From Hyphomicrobiales bacterium (lineage in GTDB: Bacteria > Pseudomonadota > Alphaproteobacteria > Rhizobiales > Beijerinckiaceae): 64,000 nucleotides of DNA. The notes below the pieces were generated by a model that searched no databases, had not been told where the DNA came from, and worked only from the letters and a program-made list of their open reading frames with translations. The position numbers and the translations under genes are program-made. Positions 17,190-26,340 of the stretch are shown here, in pieces. How positions within the stretch are numbered: position 1 is the first letter of the stretch; every line of letters starts with the position of its first letter. The DNA is taken from the NCBI GenBank assembly GCA_900473415.1, contig UCLR01000011.1:53383-117382 (forward strand), in the 5' to 3' direction.

Positions 17190-18296
17190 ATGATGATCCT
17201 TCGCCTTGTCTGTGCCTGGGCTTCGGTTGCCGCCTTCCTGCTGTTCGGCGACGCCTTGCTCGGTCAGCTCGGCGGGCCCGTGCCGTCTCTGCTGCTCTTT
17301 CTCTGGCTGCTCGGCATCATCGTCTGGGCCTCCTTCGGCGTCGTGCACGAGGCCGAGGAACTGGCCGAGCGGCTGGGCGAGCCCTATGGCACGCTGATCC
17401 TGACGCTTTCGATCGTCATCATCGAGGTGGCTCTGGTGGGTGCCGTGATGCTCGGCGCCACCGGCGCGCCGACGCTCGGCCGCGACACGATGTTCGCGGT
17501 GCTGATGATCGTGCTCAACGGCGTGGTCGGCATCGGACTTCTGATCGGCGGCCTCAGGCATTTCCAGCAGCGCTACAACCTGAAGGGCGCCTCTTCCTAT
17601 CTCGCGGTGATCATCCCGCTGACGGTGATCCCGCTCTTCCTGCCGAACTTCACGACCTCGACGACGGACGGGACGCTGACCTCCTTCCAGGCCGTTGCCT
17701 TCTCGATCTTCACGGTCGCGCTCTACGGCGCCTTCCTTGCGCTCCAGACCGGCCGGCACAGCATGTTCTTCCGCGAGCCGGACGAGGACGGCAGGCCGCC
17801 TGCGGCGGTCGAACTCGCGGAGAGCGCGCCCGCGTCTTCGGTGCGGGAGTTGCTGCCGCGCGTCGGCCTGCTGCTCGCCAACATCCTGCCGATCGTCATC
17901 CTCTCGAAGAGCCTGGCGAAGGTGCTCGATTTCGGCATTGCCAAGCTCGGTGCGCCGCCCGCGCTTGGCGGCATCCTGATCGCGATGGTGGTGTTCACGC
18001 CGGAATGTATCGCGGCGCTGCGTGCGATCACCGCCAATCAGCTCCAGCGTGCGGTCAATCTCTGCCTCGGGGCGGCGGCCTCAACGCTCGGCATGACGGT
18101 GCCGGCGGTGCTGCTGATCGGCGTGTTCACCGGCCAGCCGGTCGTGCTCGGGCTTTCGGGCACCAACATGGTGATCGCGGCCATGACGCTGCTGCTGTCG
18201 ACGCTGACCTTCACCGGTACGCGCACCACCATGCTGGAGGGGGCGGTGCATCTGGCGGTGTTCTTCGTCTTCCTGGTGCTGGTGTTCAGTCCCTGA
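17190..18296 (+). CDS. chaA: ChaA-like calcium/sodium:proton antiporter
   Basis: The product has 368 residues from the ATG at 17190. GTG 17178 and TTG 17118 are in frame, but no start has a clear ribosome site and the TTG falls within a predicted hairpin. About eleven hydrophobic helices are visible. The CaCA-family alpha repeats occur in each half: HEAEELAERLGEPYG then LSIVIIEVALVGAVML, and FTPECIAALRAITANQLQRAVN in the second half. Both carry the essential acidic residue. ChaA proteins expel Ca2+, Na+ or K+ in exchange for protons. A charged loop (about residues 190-205) divides the halves. It is transcribed alone. Confidence 0.86.
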   Translation: MMILRLVCAWASVAAFLLFGDALLGQLGGPVPSLLLFLWLLGIIVWASFGVVHEAEELAERLGEPYGTLILTLSIVIIEVALVGAVMLGATGAPTLGRDTMFAVLMIVLNGVVGIGLLIGGLRHFQQRYNLKGASSYLAVIIPLTVIPLFLPNFTTSTTDGTLTSFQAVAFSIFTVALYGAFLALQTGRHSMFFREPDEDGRPPAAVELAESAPASSVRELLPRVGLLLANILPIVILSKSLAKVLDFGIAKLGAPPALGGILIAMVVFTPECIAALRAITANQLQRAVNLCLGAAASTLGMTVPAVLLIGVFTGQPVVLGLSGTNMVIAAMTLLLSTLTFTGTRTTMLEGAVHLAVFFVFLVLVFSP

Positions 18297-18394
18297 TCCG
18301 CGGCTGATAACCCGGCAGGTAATCGACCCGCGCCACCCGGCGCGACATGGTCTCCCGCAACGGCCGCCAGCATGGCCTCGCCAAGGAGACGATC

Positions 18395-18730
18395 ATGACC
18401 GCCTACGCCATCGCCCATCTGGAGGATGTCCGGCTCGGACCGGAGATCATCGATTACATCGCGCGGATCGACGAGACGCTCGCGCCCTATGACGGCCGCT
18501 TCCTGATCCATGGCGCGACGCCCGAGATCGTCGAGGGGCCATGGCCGGGCGATCTCGTCGTCATCGCCTTTCCAGATCTGGAGCGGGCGCGCGCCTGGTA
18601 TGGTTCACCGGCTTATCGCGAGATCCTGCCGCTCAGGACGGAGAATTCGCGGGGCGTGACGATGATCGTAAAAGGCGTGGAGCCCGGCTACCGCGCGACC
18701 GACTTCCTCGCCAAGGCCGGGCTGGCCTGA
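18395..18730 (+). CDS. DUF1330 family protein
   Basis: A 111-residue protein started at the ATG at 18395, which follows AAGGAG. It shows the DUF1330 dimeric alpha-beta barrel pattern: YAIAHLEDV at the start, YDGRFLIHGATPEIVEG in the middle and IAFPDLERARAWYGSPAYREILPLR at the C-terminal half. The biochemical function of the family is unknown. It is convergent with aroB, with only 7 bases between the stop codons. Confidence 0.85.
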   Translation: MTAYAIAHLEDVRLGPEIIDYIARIDETLAPYDGRFLIHGATPEIVEGPWPGDLVVIAFPDLERARAWYGSPAYREILPLRTENSRGVTMIVKGVEPGYRATDFLAKAGLA

Positions 18731-18737
18731 GGGCTAC

Positions 18738-19877
18738 TCAGGCCGCCAGCTCGGCGTCGATGAAGTCGCGAACCTCTTCGGCCGCGACGCCGTGCGCGAT
18801 GAAGCTCTTGCCGATGCCGCGGGCGAGGATGAAGGTCAGCACGCCGCGCTTGACCTTCTTGTCCTGCGCCATGGCCTCGACGATCTGCTCGGCGCTGCCC
18901 GGCCCCCCCGGCACCTGCTGCAGGCGGCTCGGCAGGCCGACATGGTCGAGATGGCGCGATACGCGGATGGCGTCCTGGCCCGAACATAGTCCGAGGCGCT
19001 GCGAGAAGCGGAAGGCGAGCGCGAGCCCGATGGCGACGGCCTCGCCATGGACGAGGCGGCTCGAATCGTAGCGTGTCAGCCGCTCCAGCGCGTGTGCGAA
19101 GGTGTGGCCGAGATTGAGCAGGGCGCGGTCGCCTTCCTCGCGCTCGTCACGGGCGACGATCGCCGCCTTGGCGCGGCAGGAGACGGCGACTGCATGGTCG
19201 CGCTCCGGGCCGCCGGCGATGACGCGACTCCAGTTCGCCTCGCACCAGTCGAAGAAGGCGGGATCGTCGATCAGCCCGTATTTCACCACCTCGGCATAGC
19301 CGGCCTTGAACTCGCGCTCGCTCAGCGTGTCGAGCAGGGCCGTGTCGGCGATCACGAGCGCAGGCTGGTGGAAGGCGCCGATCAGGTTCTTGCCGTGCGG
19401 CGAGTTGATGCCGGTCTTGCCGCCGACCGAGGAATCGACCTGGGCCAGAAGCGTGGTCGGCACCTGCACGAAGCGCACGCCGCGCCGCAGCACCGCCGCG
19501 GCGAAGCCGGTGAGATCGCCCACCACGCCGCCGCCGAAGGCGATGACGAGGTCGTTGCGCTCGATCTTCGCCGCGAGCAGCGCGTCGCAGAGCGCGATGA
19601 ACTGGGCGTAGGACTTCGATCCCTCGCCCGGCGGGATCGCGATGCGCGTCGTGGCGACGCCTTCCTGATGCAGGCAGGTCTCGAAGGCTGCGCCGTGAAG
19701 CGCGGCGACGCTCTCGTCGGTGACAAGGGCAGCCTTCACGCCTGGCGCGAAGCCCGCGATCAGCGCCGCCGCCTCGCAGAGCTGGTGGCGGCCGATATGG
19801 ATGTCGTAGGCGCGGCCTTCAAGCGCGACGGGCACGACGATCCGTGCGCCGGCCTTTTCCGTCAGGGTGGCGTTCAT
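18738..19877 (-). CDS. aroB: 3-dehydroquinate synthase
   Basis: A 379-residue enzyme of the shikimate pathway that cyclises DAHP to 3-dehydroquinate using NAD+ and a divalent metal. Clear family segments are FGGGVVGDLTGFAAAVLRRG, VPTTLLAQVDSSVGGKTGIN, GAFHQP, ELKAGYAEVVK-like EFKAGYAEVVKYGLI, and the metal-ligand helix LLNLGHTFAHALE with HGEAVAIG. The start is set at 19877 because its ATG overlaps the TGA of aroK (translational coupling). The frame stays open upstream through aroK, but that part is a shadow. The aroK-aroB order is standard. Confidence 0.96.
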   Translation of the reverse strand: MNATLTEKAGARIVVPVALEGRAYDIHIGRHQLCEAAALIAGFAPGVKAALVTDESVAALHGAAFETCLHQEGVATTRIAIPPGEGSKSYAQFIALCDALLAAKIERNDLVIAFGGGVVGDLTGFAAAVLRRGVRFVQVPTTLLAQVDSSVGGKTGINSPHGKNLIGAFHQPALVIADTALLDTLSEREFKAGYAEVVKYGLIDDPAFFDWCEANWSRVIAGGPERDHAVAVSCRAKAAIVARDEREEGDRALLNLGHTFAHALERLTRYDSSRLVHGEAVAIGLALAFRFSQRLGLCSGQDAIRVSRHLDHVGLPSRLQQVPGGPGSAEQIVEAMAQDKKVKRGVLTFILARGIGKSFIAHGVAAEEVRDFIDAELAA

Positions 19878-20473
19878 GATGCACTGACTCCGGCCGTCGG
19901 AAGCAGATAGGCCGCCAATGCGGCCATGGTTTCGCCGACCACGATTTCGTGAGGCTCGTCGCTGGAGAGGATCGTCAGATCGGCCAGCGCATAGATCGGC
20001 TCGCGCTCGCCCAGCATCCGGCGCAGCGTCGCCTCCGGATCGGCCGTCTGGAGCAGCGGGCGATTGGAGCGCTTGCGGACGCGACGCAGCAGCACTTCGG
20101 GCTCGGCCTTCAGCCAGACCGCGATGCCGAGCTCCTTCACCTTCTGGCGCGTCTCGGGATTCATGAAGGCACCGCCGCCCGTCGCGAGCACGAGCGGGGC
20201 CCGCGTCGCCAGGATGCGGCCGATCACCCGCCGCTCGCCATCGCGGAACTCGGCCTCGCCGCGCTGGGCGAAGATCTCCGGGATCGTCATGCCCGCCGCC
20301 GTCTCGATCTCGGTGTCGGCATCGACGAAGGGCATGCCGAGGCGGTTGGCGAGCCGGCGGCCGACAGAGCTCTTGCCGGAGCCCATCATGCCCACGAGCA
20401 CGATGGCGCGGCCGCCGAGAGCGGCGCGCAGATCGGCCATATCCGGGTGAGCGATAGTGGCGGCGGCGGTCAT
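19874..20473 (-). CDS. aroK: Shikimate kinase
   Basis: A 199-residue P-loop kinase that phosphorylates shikimate at O3. It has Walker A GMMGSGKSS (28-36), the substrate-binding FVDADTEIE (49-57), the FRDGERRVI segment (77-84) with the catalytic Arg region, and LATGGGAF (97-104). The start at 20473 gives an N-terminal extension of about 20 residues before the P-loop, common in alphaproteobacteria. AGGAC precedes it. It overlaps aroB downstream. Confidence 0.95.
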   Translation of the reverse strand: MTAAATIAHPDMADLRAALGGRAIVLVGMMGSGKSSVGRRLANRLGMPFVDADTEIETAAGMTIPEIFAQRGEAEFRDGERRVIGRILATRAPLVLATGGGAFMNPETRQKVKELGIAVWLKAEPEVLLRRVRKRSNRPLLQTADPEATLRRMLGEREPIYALADLTILSSDEPHEIVVGETMAALAAYLLPTAGVSAS

Positions 20474-20653
20474 TATGGTTTGTCCTCGCGGACGCCTGTA
20501 GCATGTGGTCGCAGGCGGCGTCATGCCTCCGTCATGCGTTTTTGCAGCAGCCCGCGCGATGTAGCCGCGGCCCGCTCTTGCATTGGCCCATCGGCATCGG
20601 GGATAACCGGCTTACCCGCGCCCCTGTCGTGCGATTCGGGAGAGTTTCCCCAC

Positions 20654-20806
20654 GTGCCGACGCTGTTCCGTTTCCTCGTTTTCATCGCCGTTGTTGCGGG
20701 GCTGATTTTTGGGGGCATGGTGGCGCTGGTCACCTTCGTCCAGCCGGTGCAACGCGAGATGATCGAGATCGTGCCGCCGGCGAAGCTGCAGCCTAAGAAC
20801 CCCTGA
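20654..20806 (+). CDS. Small conserved membrane protein upstream of xerD
   Basis: A 50-residue protein starting at GTG 20654. One hydrophobic helix (about residues 5-29) is followed by a conserved-looking tail, VQPVQREMIEIVPPAKLQPK. Short proteins of this form recur between aroK and xerD in rhizobia-like genomes and are often mislabelled histidine kinase in databases. Its function is unknown. The gene is 43 bases upstream of xerD on the same strand and may be co-transcribed. Confidence 0.7.
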   Translation: MPTLFRFLVFIAVVAGLIFGGMVALVTFVQPVQREMIEIVPPAKLQPKNP

Positions 20807-20849
20807 CAAAACCCGGAGGGGTCTCGATGGGCTTCATTAGAGGTTCTCA

Positions 20850-21779
20850 ATGAGCCGGCTGTCGCGCCAGCGGCTGAATTCCTTCCTCGACATGCTGGCA
20901 GCCGAGCGTGGCGCGGCGCGCAACACGCTCGAAGCCTATGAGCGCGATGTCTCGGACTATCTCGAATTCCTGGGCGGCACGGCGCCCGATGCAGCCACGG
21001 CCCAGGACATCCGCGGCTGGCTCGCCGATCTAGCCGCGCGCGGCCTCAAGGCCTCCTCGGCGGCGCGGCGGCTCTCGGCCGTGCGGCAGTTCCACCGCTT
21101 CCTCTACACAGAAGGACTAGCCGGCAGCGATCCCTCGGCCGCTATCGCCGGCCCGCGCCAGGGCCGGCCGCTGCCCAAGGTGGTATCCGTCGGCGATATC
21201 GACCGGCTGCTCGAAGAGGCGCGGGCGGCCTGCGATCGAGAGGGCTCGGGCAAGGCGGCGCGGCTCAAGGCGCTCAGGATGCGCTGCCTCGTCGAGATGC
21301 TCTACGCCACGGGCTTACGCGTCTCCGAACTGATCGCGCTGCCCCTCTCGGCCGCGACGACGCGCGAGCGCTTCCTGATCGTACGCGGCAAGGGTGACAA
21401 GGAGCGGCTCGTGCCGCTGAACGAGGCGGCACGGCAGGCGGCGCGGGACTGGCTCGCCGCGCTGAAGGAGGCGAGTGACGTCCTGGGCCGCTGGCTCTTC
21501 CCTTCGGATGGCGAGAGCGGGCATCTGACGCGGCAGGCCTTCGCGCGCGATCTCAAGGCGCTCGGCGGCGCGGCGGGCCTTTCAGCGGCGGCGCTCAGCC
21601 CGCATGTGCTGCGCCATGCCTTCGCCAGTCACCTGCTCCAGAACGGCGCTGATCTGCGCGTGGTGCAGGAGCTGCTCGGCCATGCCGACATCGCCACGAC
21701 GCAGATCTACACCCACATCCTCGACGAGCGGCTGAAGAGCATGGTGCGTGATCTCCATCCGCTGTCCGATGCGGAGTGA
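20850..21779 (+). CDS. xerD: Site-specific tyrosine recombinase
   Basis: A 309-residue tyrosine recombinase. It has an N-terminal SAM-like core-binding domain (about residues 4-88) and a C-terminal catalytic domain with Arg157 (ATGLRVSEL), Lys181 (RGKGDKER), His252 and Arg255 (HVLRHAFASHLL), His278 (LLGHADIATTQ) and Tyr287. Length and sequence fit XerD, which with XerC resolves chromosome dimers at dif. Its place beside aroKB and the small membrane protein is chromosomal and conserved, so it is not read as an island integrase. Confidence 0.93.
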   Translation: MSRLSRQRLNSFLDMLAAERGAARNTLEAYERDVSDYLEFLGGTAPDAATAQDIRGWLADLAARGLKASSAARRLSAVRQFHRFLYTEGLAGSDPSAAIAGPRQGRPLPKVVSVGDIDRLLEEARAACDREGSGKAARLKALRMRCLVEMLYATGLRVSELIALPLSAATTRERFLIVRGKGDKERLVPLNEAARQAARDWLAALKEASDVLGRWLFPSDGESGHLTRQAFARDLKALGGAAGLSAAALSPHVLRHAFASHLLQNGADLRVVQELLGHADIATTQIYTHILDERLKSMVRDLHPLSDAE

Positions 21780-21794
21780 GTCGCGGCCTGCGCC

Positions 21795-22493
21795 TCAGGG
21801 CTCCGAGCAGCGGATCTGCTGGACGCGCTTGGGCATCTCGCCCACCGCGGGGATGAATTGGCCCGTAATCGGATCGAGGATCATCAGCACGCCGGTCGCG
21901 ACGGCAAAATAGGCGCCGTGCAGGTGCAGCCGGCCCTTGCTCTCCAGGATCTGGACGCAAGGGAAAGTACGCAAGTTCGCGAGCGACTGCTGGATCGAGG
22001 CGAGCTCGAGCCGGTGCAGGTAATCGTCGAAGCTCTCGTTGCGGCCGCGCCCGCCGGTGCGCTCGGCGGCCGGGCCGATCAGCGTGATCCACTTGCCGAT
22101 GAAGTCGCCCGGCGAGAGCGCTTCCTGGCTGTCGTCCGCGAAGGCGCGGATGCCGCCGCAGCGGCCATGGCCGAGCACGACGATGTGCTGCACCTTGAGT
22201 GCCTGGATCGCATATTCGAGCGCCGCCGAGGTGCCGTGGAGCTGGTCGTCCGGCTGGAAGGGCGGCACGAGATTGGCGATGTTGCGGGCGACGAACATCT
22301 CCCCCGGCCGCGCATCGAAGATCACCTCCGGCGAGACGCGCGAATCGCAGCAGCCGATCAGCATGATCTTCGGCGTCTGGCCGTATTCGCCGAGTTCCTC
22401 GTAGCGGCTCTGTTCGCGGACGAAGCGATCGTCGAGGAAGGCGCGATAGCCCTCCGTCAGGCGTTGCGGGAACGGCTCAGCGGGCTTGTCCAT
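21795..22493 (-). CDS. Beta-class carbonic anhydrase
   Basis: A 232-residue enzyme started at 22493, where AGAAGGGC lies just upstream; the frame extends 25 residues further without support. Zinc ligands are Cys48 (IGCCDSR), His109 and Cys112 (LGHGRCGG). Asp50-Arg52 form the catalytic dyad. It interconverts CO2 and bicarbonate. Length matches the family. The gene is convergent with xerD (15 bases between stops) and ends a minus-strand run with DUF167. Confidence 0.93.
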   Translation of the reverse strand: MDKPAEPFPQRLTEGYRAFLDDRFVREQSRYEELGEYGQTPKIMLIGCCDSRVSPEVIFDARPGEMFVARNIANLVPPFQPDDQLHGTSAALEYAIQALKVQHIVVLGHGRCGGIRAFADDSQEALSPGDFIGKWITLIGPAAERTGGRGRNESFDDYLHRLELASIQQSLANLRTFPCVQILESKGRLHLHGAYFAVATGVLMILDPITGQFIPAVGEMPKRVQQIRCSEP

Positions 22494-22564
22494 GCCCTTC
22501 TGGAACAGGAAACGGAGGCGCCAGTCAAGTCGATGCTGCATCGCAGCAGTACTGGAGCGGGGGC

Positions 22565-22894
22565 TCACCGCCTGGCGAAGCGAGCCTCCAGCGCAGCGAG
22601 CAGGAGCTTCGCCTCGCCCTGGAATGCGACGGTCTTCAGTCGTGCACTCGCTCCGGCCACGATGGAGAGCTGCGAGCGCGACAGCCTGAATTCCTTGGCC
22701 AGAAGCTGGATCAGGGCGGCGTTCGCCTCGCCTTCGGTGGGGGCTGCGCGAACGCGCGCCTTCAGCACGCTGCGGCCATCGGCGAGTGTCTCGACTCCGT
22801 CGAGCGCGTCGCGCCCGCCGCGCGGCGTCAGCCGGACAGAGAGCGCGATGCCCTCCTTCGTTTCCCGCCAGGGATCGGCGGCCGGATCGCTCAT
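22565..22894 (-). CDS. DUF167 (YggU) family protein
   Basis: A 109-residue protein with the DUF167 pattern: VRLTPRGGRDALDG near the N-terminus, LKARVRAAPTEGEANAAL in the centre and LAKEFRLSRSQLSIVAGASARLK after it. The family is widespread and of unknown function. It usually sits directly beside yggT; here yggT is 3.5 kb away with an amidase and a GGT gene in between. It is transcribed toward the carbonic anhydrase gene, 71 bases away. Confidence 0.88.
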   Translation of the reverse strand: MSDPAADPWRETKEGIALSVRLTPRGGRDALDGVETLADGRSVLKARVRAAPTEGEANAALIQLLAKEFRLSRSQLSIVAGASARLKTVAFQGEAKLLLAALEARFARR

Positions 22895-23027
22895 CGCTCC
22901 TCGCGCGGAGCAGGGGCGGCCATGCGCCGCCGGGACATGGACATCTGGCTCTCTCGCTCCCTAGTCTGGGCGTCTTGCCTCACCGGCATAACGTTTGCGA
23001 ACGCGCCTGCGCAATGGAGCCCCCGAC

Positions 23028-24521
23028 TTGACCGAACCCTGCGATCTCAGCGCCGTCGCCGCGCGCGCCCTCATCGGAGCCAAGAAGCTCTCGGCGCGGG
23101 AACTGCTCGAAAGCTGCATCCGCCGGATGGACACCATCGACCCGGCCGTCAACGCCATGGTGGCGCGCGACGACGAGCGGGCCCGCAAAGCTGCGTCCGC
23201 CGCCGACGAGGCGACGGCGCGTGGCGATGCGCTCGGCGCGCTGCACGGGCTTCCGGTCGGCGTGAAGGACCTTGAGAACACTGCCGGCCTGCGCACCACC
23301 TATGGCAGCGCGCTCTATCGCGATTTCGTGCCGAAGGAGGACCAGCTCATTGTCGCCTCGGTGCGCAAGGCGGGCGCGATCATCGCCGGCAAGACCAACA
23401 CCCCGGAATGGGGCGCGGGCGCCAACACCCGCAACGCTGTCTACGGCGCGACCGGCAACCCCTTCGATCCGTCGAAGAGCGCGGCCGGCTCCTCCGGCGG
23501 CTCGGGCGTGGCGCTGGCGACGAACATGGTGCCGCTCGCGACAGGCTCCGACACCGGCGGCTCGCTGCGCAATCCGGCGGCCTTCAACGGCATCGTCGGC
23601 TTCCGCCCGACGCCCGGCCTCGTGCCGAGCGAGAAGCGAGCGGTCGGTTGGAGCCCGCTGCCGGTGCTCGGGCCGATGGCGCGCAACGTGCCCGATCTCT
23701 GCCTGCTGCTCTCGACCATGGTCTCCGACGACAGCCGCGATCCGCTCGCCACTACGATCCATGGCAAGGCGGTGCGCCGGCCGGAGGATTTCGTCCGGCC
23801 GGACGCCATCGATCTCGCCTCGCTCAAGGTCGCGCTGACGCCGGATTTCGGCTTCGCGCCGACCGAGAAGCATATCCGCGAGGTCTTCGCCGAGAAGACC
23901 GGCGCCTTCAGCCATCTTTTCCATGCCGCCGAGGAGGCGACGCCGGATTGCTCGGGCACGGACGAGGCCTTCGAGATCCTGCGCGCCGTCGCCTTTCTCG
24001 CCAGCCATCGCGACAAGGTGCGTGACACGCCGGAGATGGTCGGGCCGAACGTCCGTGCCAATGTCGAGGAGGGTCTCGGCTATTCGGCGCTGGACGTCAC
24101 GCGCGGGCTGCAGCTCCAGACGGCAGCTTATCTGCGCTGGCAGAGCTTCTTCGAGCACTATGACGTCATTCTCTCGCCGGCCGTGACGTTGAGCCCGCGG
24201 CCCTGGACCGAGCTCTTCCCGGCCGAGATCGACGGCAAGCCGACGCGGACTTACTTTCACTGGCTCGCGCTCGCCTATGCCGTCACCACCGTCGGCCATC
24301 CGGCGATCTCGCTGCCGGTCGGGCTCGACCGCAACGGCATGCCCTTCGGCCTGCAGATCGTCGGCCCGCGCGGCGGCGACGCCAAGGTCCTGGCGGTAGC
24401 TGCGGCGCTGGAGGCGGCGCTCGCCGGCGACCCGCTGACGGCGCGGCCGGTGCCGGACCTCGCCAAGCTCGCCAAGGCCCGACCGATCAGCGAGAGCCCG
24501 AACTTCATGGGTTTTGCGTAA
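23028..24521 (+). CDS. Amidase signature family enzyme
   Basis: The product has 497 residues from a TTG start at 23028 with GGAG eleven bases upstream; another in-frame TTG at 22995 lacks a ribosome site. The Ser-cisSer-Lys triad is Lys80 (GVKDLEN), Ser155/156 (AAGSSGGSG) and nucleophile Ser179 (SDTGGSLR). The C-terminal segment YAVTTVGHPAISLPVGLDRNG is typical of the AmiC/GatA-like group acting on small amides. The substrate is unknown. It faces a GGT gene and is divergent from DUF167. It is a second, more typical amidase than the one at 1-721. Confidence 0.9.
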   Translation: MTEPCDLSAVAARALIGAKKLSARELLESCIRRMDTIDPAVNAMVARDDERARKAASAADEATARGDALGALHGLPVGVKDLENTAGLRTTYGSALYRDFVPKEDQLIVASVRKAGAIIAGKTNTPEWGAGANTRNAVYGATGNPFDPSKSAAGSSGGSGVALATNMVPLATGSDTGGSLRNPAAFNGIVGFRPTPGLVPSEKRAVGWSPLPVLGPMARNVPDLCLLLSTMVSDDSRDPLATTIHGKAVRRPEDFVRPDAIDLASLKVALTPDFGFAPTEKHIREVFAEKTGAFSHLFHAAEEATPDCSGTDEAFEILRAVAFLASHRDKVRDTPEMVGPNVRANVEEGLGYSALDVTRGLQLQTAAYLRWQSFFEHYDVILSPAVTLSPRPWTELFPAEIDGKPTRTYFHWLALAYAVTTVGHPAISLPVGLDRNGMPFGLQIVGPRGGDAKVLAVAAALEAALAGDPLTARPVPDLAKLAKARPISESPNFMGFA

Positions 24522-24535
24522 GCGGTTCCGTCATT

Positions 24536-24623
24536 CTCGGGCGCCGCGAGGCGGCGACCCGAGAGTCCCGGGGCGAGCGAGGCCAGCGCCTCTTCGACAA
24601 GAGATGCCCGGGTCGAGCCCGAG
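24536..24623. repeat. Palindromic intergenic repeat, second copy
   Basis: The region between two convergent genes carries a hairpin (CTCGGG at 24536-24541 pairing with CCCGAG at 24558-24563, with GCCGC/GCGGC inside). About 43 bases later, CCCGGGTCGAGCCCGAG (24607-24623) differs from the right arm of the repeat at 13467-13483 at two positions. Both copies begin with GTCAT-x-CTCGGGC. It is a likely bidirectional terminator. Confidence 0.65.
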
Positions 24624-24635
24624 CGCGGCGGCCGC

Positions 24636-26228
24636 TTATTGCGCCGCCACGGCGGCCGACCACGGGGAGGCCGCGTCGCTCGAGCCCTTCGCACCGTCGC
24701 GATCGACGCGGATGAAGTTCGGGCAGGCGAAGTTGATCGGCAGCACGCCGTGTTCGACCAGAGTCGTCGGCCCGACGGCCTCCAGCGCCGCCAGCACCTC
24801 GGGCGGCAGGTTGAGATCGGCGCTGGCCGAATCCGGGCCGGAGACGTCGATGCGCGGCTGATGCGCCGTCTCCTCCGTGCTCATGCCGAAATCGAGCTGC
24901 CAGGCCAGCGTCTGATAGACGCTGGCGAGGATGCGCCGCCCGCCCGATGCACCCGCCGCGAGGCGCGGCCAGCTTCCATCCTTCGGCGTCACCACGACCG
25001 GGCTCATATTGCAGAGCGGGCGGGCGCCGGGCGCGATGGCGTTGGCGCTGCCGGGGCGCGGATCGAACCACATCATGCCGTTGTTCATCAGCACGCCGGT
25101 CGAGGGCAGCACGACTCGGCTGCCCATCGAGGAGAGCAACGTCGTGGTGACGGCGATGAGCGTTCCCTCTCCATCGACCACGGTGAGATGGGTGGTGCAG
25201 GTGTCGGCCGGCTCCTTGACCGCCGTAGCCGCGCCGAGCCCGTTGAGCCGCTCGCGATAGGCGTCCCGCATCACGCGCGAGAGCTGCGCGAACCAGGCGG
25301 CGGACGGGCCGCCTCTGCCGATGGGCGCGTCAGCCATACCGGCGACGACGCGCTCCAGCGTCGGGGCGGCGGTCAGCCCGCCGGCGGTGTGGATCAGATG
25401 GCTGCCGCGCCAGTCGATGGTGGGCGAATCGCGCAGTTCCGCCTTGCAACTGGCCAGATCCCCGGCATCGACCTTGCCGCCCGCGGCGGCGATGTCCTTG
25501 GCGAGCGCGCGGGCGATGTCGCCGCGGTAGAAATCGTCGAGCCCGGCCTTGGCGAGCCGCTCCAGCGTCTCGGGCAGTCTGCCCAAGGTCATGAAGCCGG
25601 GCGAGCCCTGGTAGGGCGGCACCGGCGGCAGGCCGTTCGGCAGATAGATGCGCGCGCTCTCGTCATAGAGCCGCAGCACCGCAGCCGAGGAGGCGATCTT
25701 CAACGTCGTGTACCAGTCCGCCGGCAGGCCACGCTTCGCCAGGGCGATGGCAGGCGAGAGGATTTCGGCGAGCGGCAGCGCCGTACCGAAGGCTTCCTTG
25801 AGCTTGGTGTAGCCGGCCACGGAGGAGGGCGTGACGAAGGAAAGCGGACCGTGGATGTTGACGTCACCGACCACCTCCGGCCAGGTGAAGAGGTCCTTTT
25901 TCATCTCGCCGGTGAGGGGATAGTCGGCCGGGTCGGCGTGGCGCGGCGCGACGGGACCGAAATCGACGACCTTGGCCCGGGTCTCGCCGGCTTTCAGCAC
26001 GATCGCGAAGCCGATGCCGCCGAGTCCGCTGTTCCAGGGCTCGACTGCAGCCAGCGCGAAGCAGGCTGCGACGGCCGCGTCGGCGGCGTTGCCGCCCTGC
26101 TCGAGGATCGCGACGCCGGCCTCAGCCGCCTCGCGGCTCTGCGAGACGACGATGCCACGCCGACCGCGGGCGGCAGGCTTGGTCAGAACCCAGTTCTGGC
26201 TGCGATAGGGGCGGGCGGTTTCGGCCAT
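24636..26228 (-). CDS. Gamma-glutamyltransferase family protein, second copy
   Basis: A 530-residue Ntn-hydrolase. The N-terminal pattern is AILEQGGNAADAAVAACFAL then WNSGLGGIGFAIV. The autocleavage Thr is Thr345 in CTTHLTVVDGEG, close to the canonical TTH motif, followed by LLSSMGSRVVLPSTGVLMNNGM. No signal peptide is evident. It shares the AGLDDFYRGD segment with the GGT at 725-2314 but is clearly a separate paralog. It is convergent with the amidase gene; the pairing of a GGT with an amidase repeats the arrangement at the window start. Confidence 0.9.
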   Translation of the reverse strand: MAETARPYRSQNWVLTKPAARGRRGIVVSQSREAAEAGVAILEQGGNAADAAVAACFALAAVEPWNSGLGGIGFAIVLKAGETRAKVVDFGPVAPRHADPADYPLTGEMKKDLFTWPEVVGDVNIHGPLSFVTPSSVAGYTKLKEAFGTALPLAEILSPAIALAKRGLPADWYTTLKIASSAAVLRLYDESARIYLPNGLPPVPPYQGSPGFMTLGRLPETLERLAKAGLDDFYRGDIARALAKDIAAAGGKVDAGDLASCKAELRDSPTIDWRGSHLIHTAGGLTAAPTLERVVAGMADAPIGRGGPSAAWFAQLSRVMRDAYRERLNGLGAATAVKEPADTCTTHLTVVDGEGTLIAVTTTLLSSMGSRVVLPSTGVLMNNGMMWFDPRPGSANAIAPGARPLCNMSPVVVTPKDGSWPRLAAGASGGRRILASVYQTLAWQLDFGMSTEETAHQPRIDVSGPDSASADLNLPPEVLAALEAVGPTTLVEHGVLPINFACPNFIRVDRDGAKGSSDAASPWSAAVAAQ

Positions 26229-26340
26229 GCGACGACCTCAAACTGTTGGGTTGAGGTCGTCATGTTGCATGCCGCGCGCGGCCGCGTCGAATGCGTCGGC
26301 GAGCCCTGAGTGCCGCGCCCGACGCAAGGCGCCAGGGCCG

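Noticed and set aside
18738..20504. A 588-residue frame suggesting an AroK-AroB fusion
   Set aside because: The first 200 residues are the aroK region read in another frame and are Arg/Ala-rich; the true AroB start overlaps the aroK stop at 19877.
20850..21779. XerD-like recombinase as the integrase of the region after tRNA-Ala
   Set aside because: It lies on the other side of the tRNA among core genes, has the length and residues of chromosomal XerD, and is 5 kb from the tRNA.
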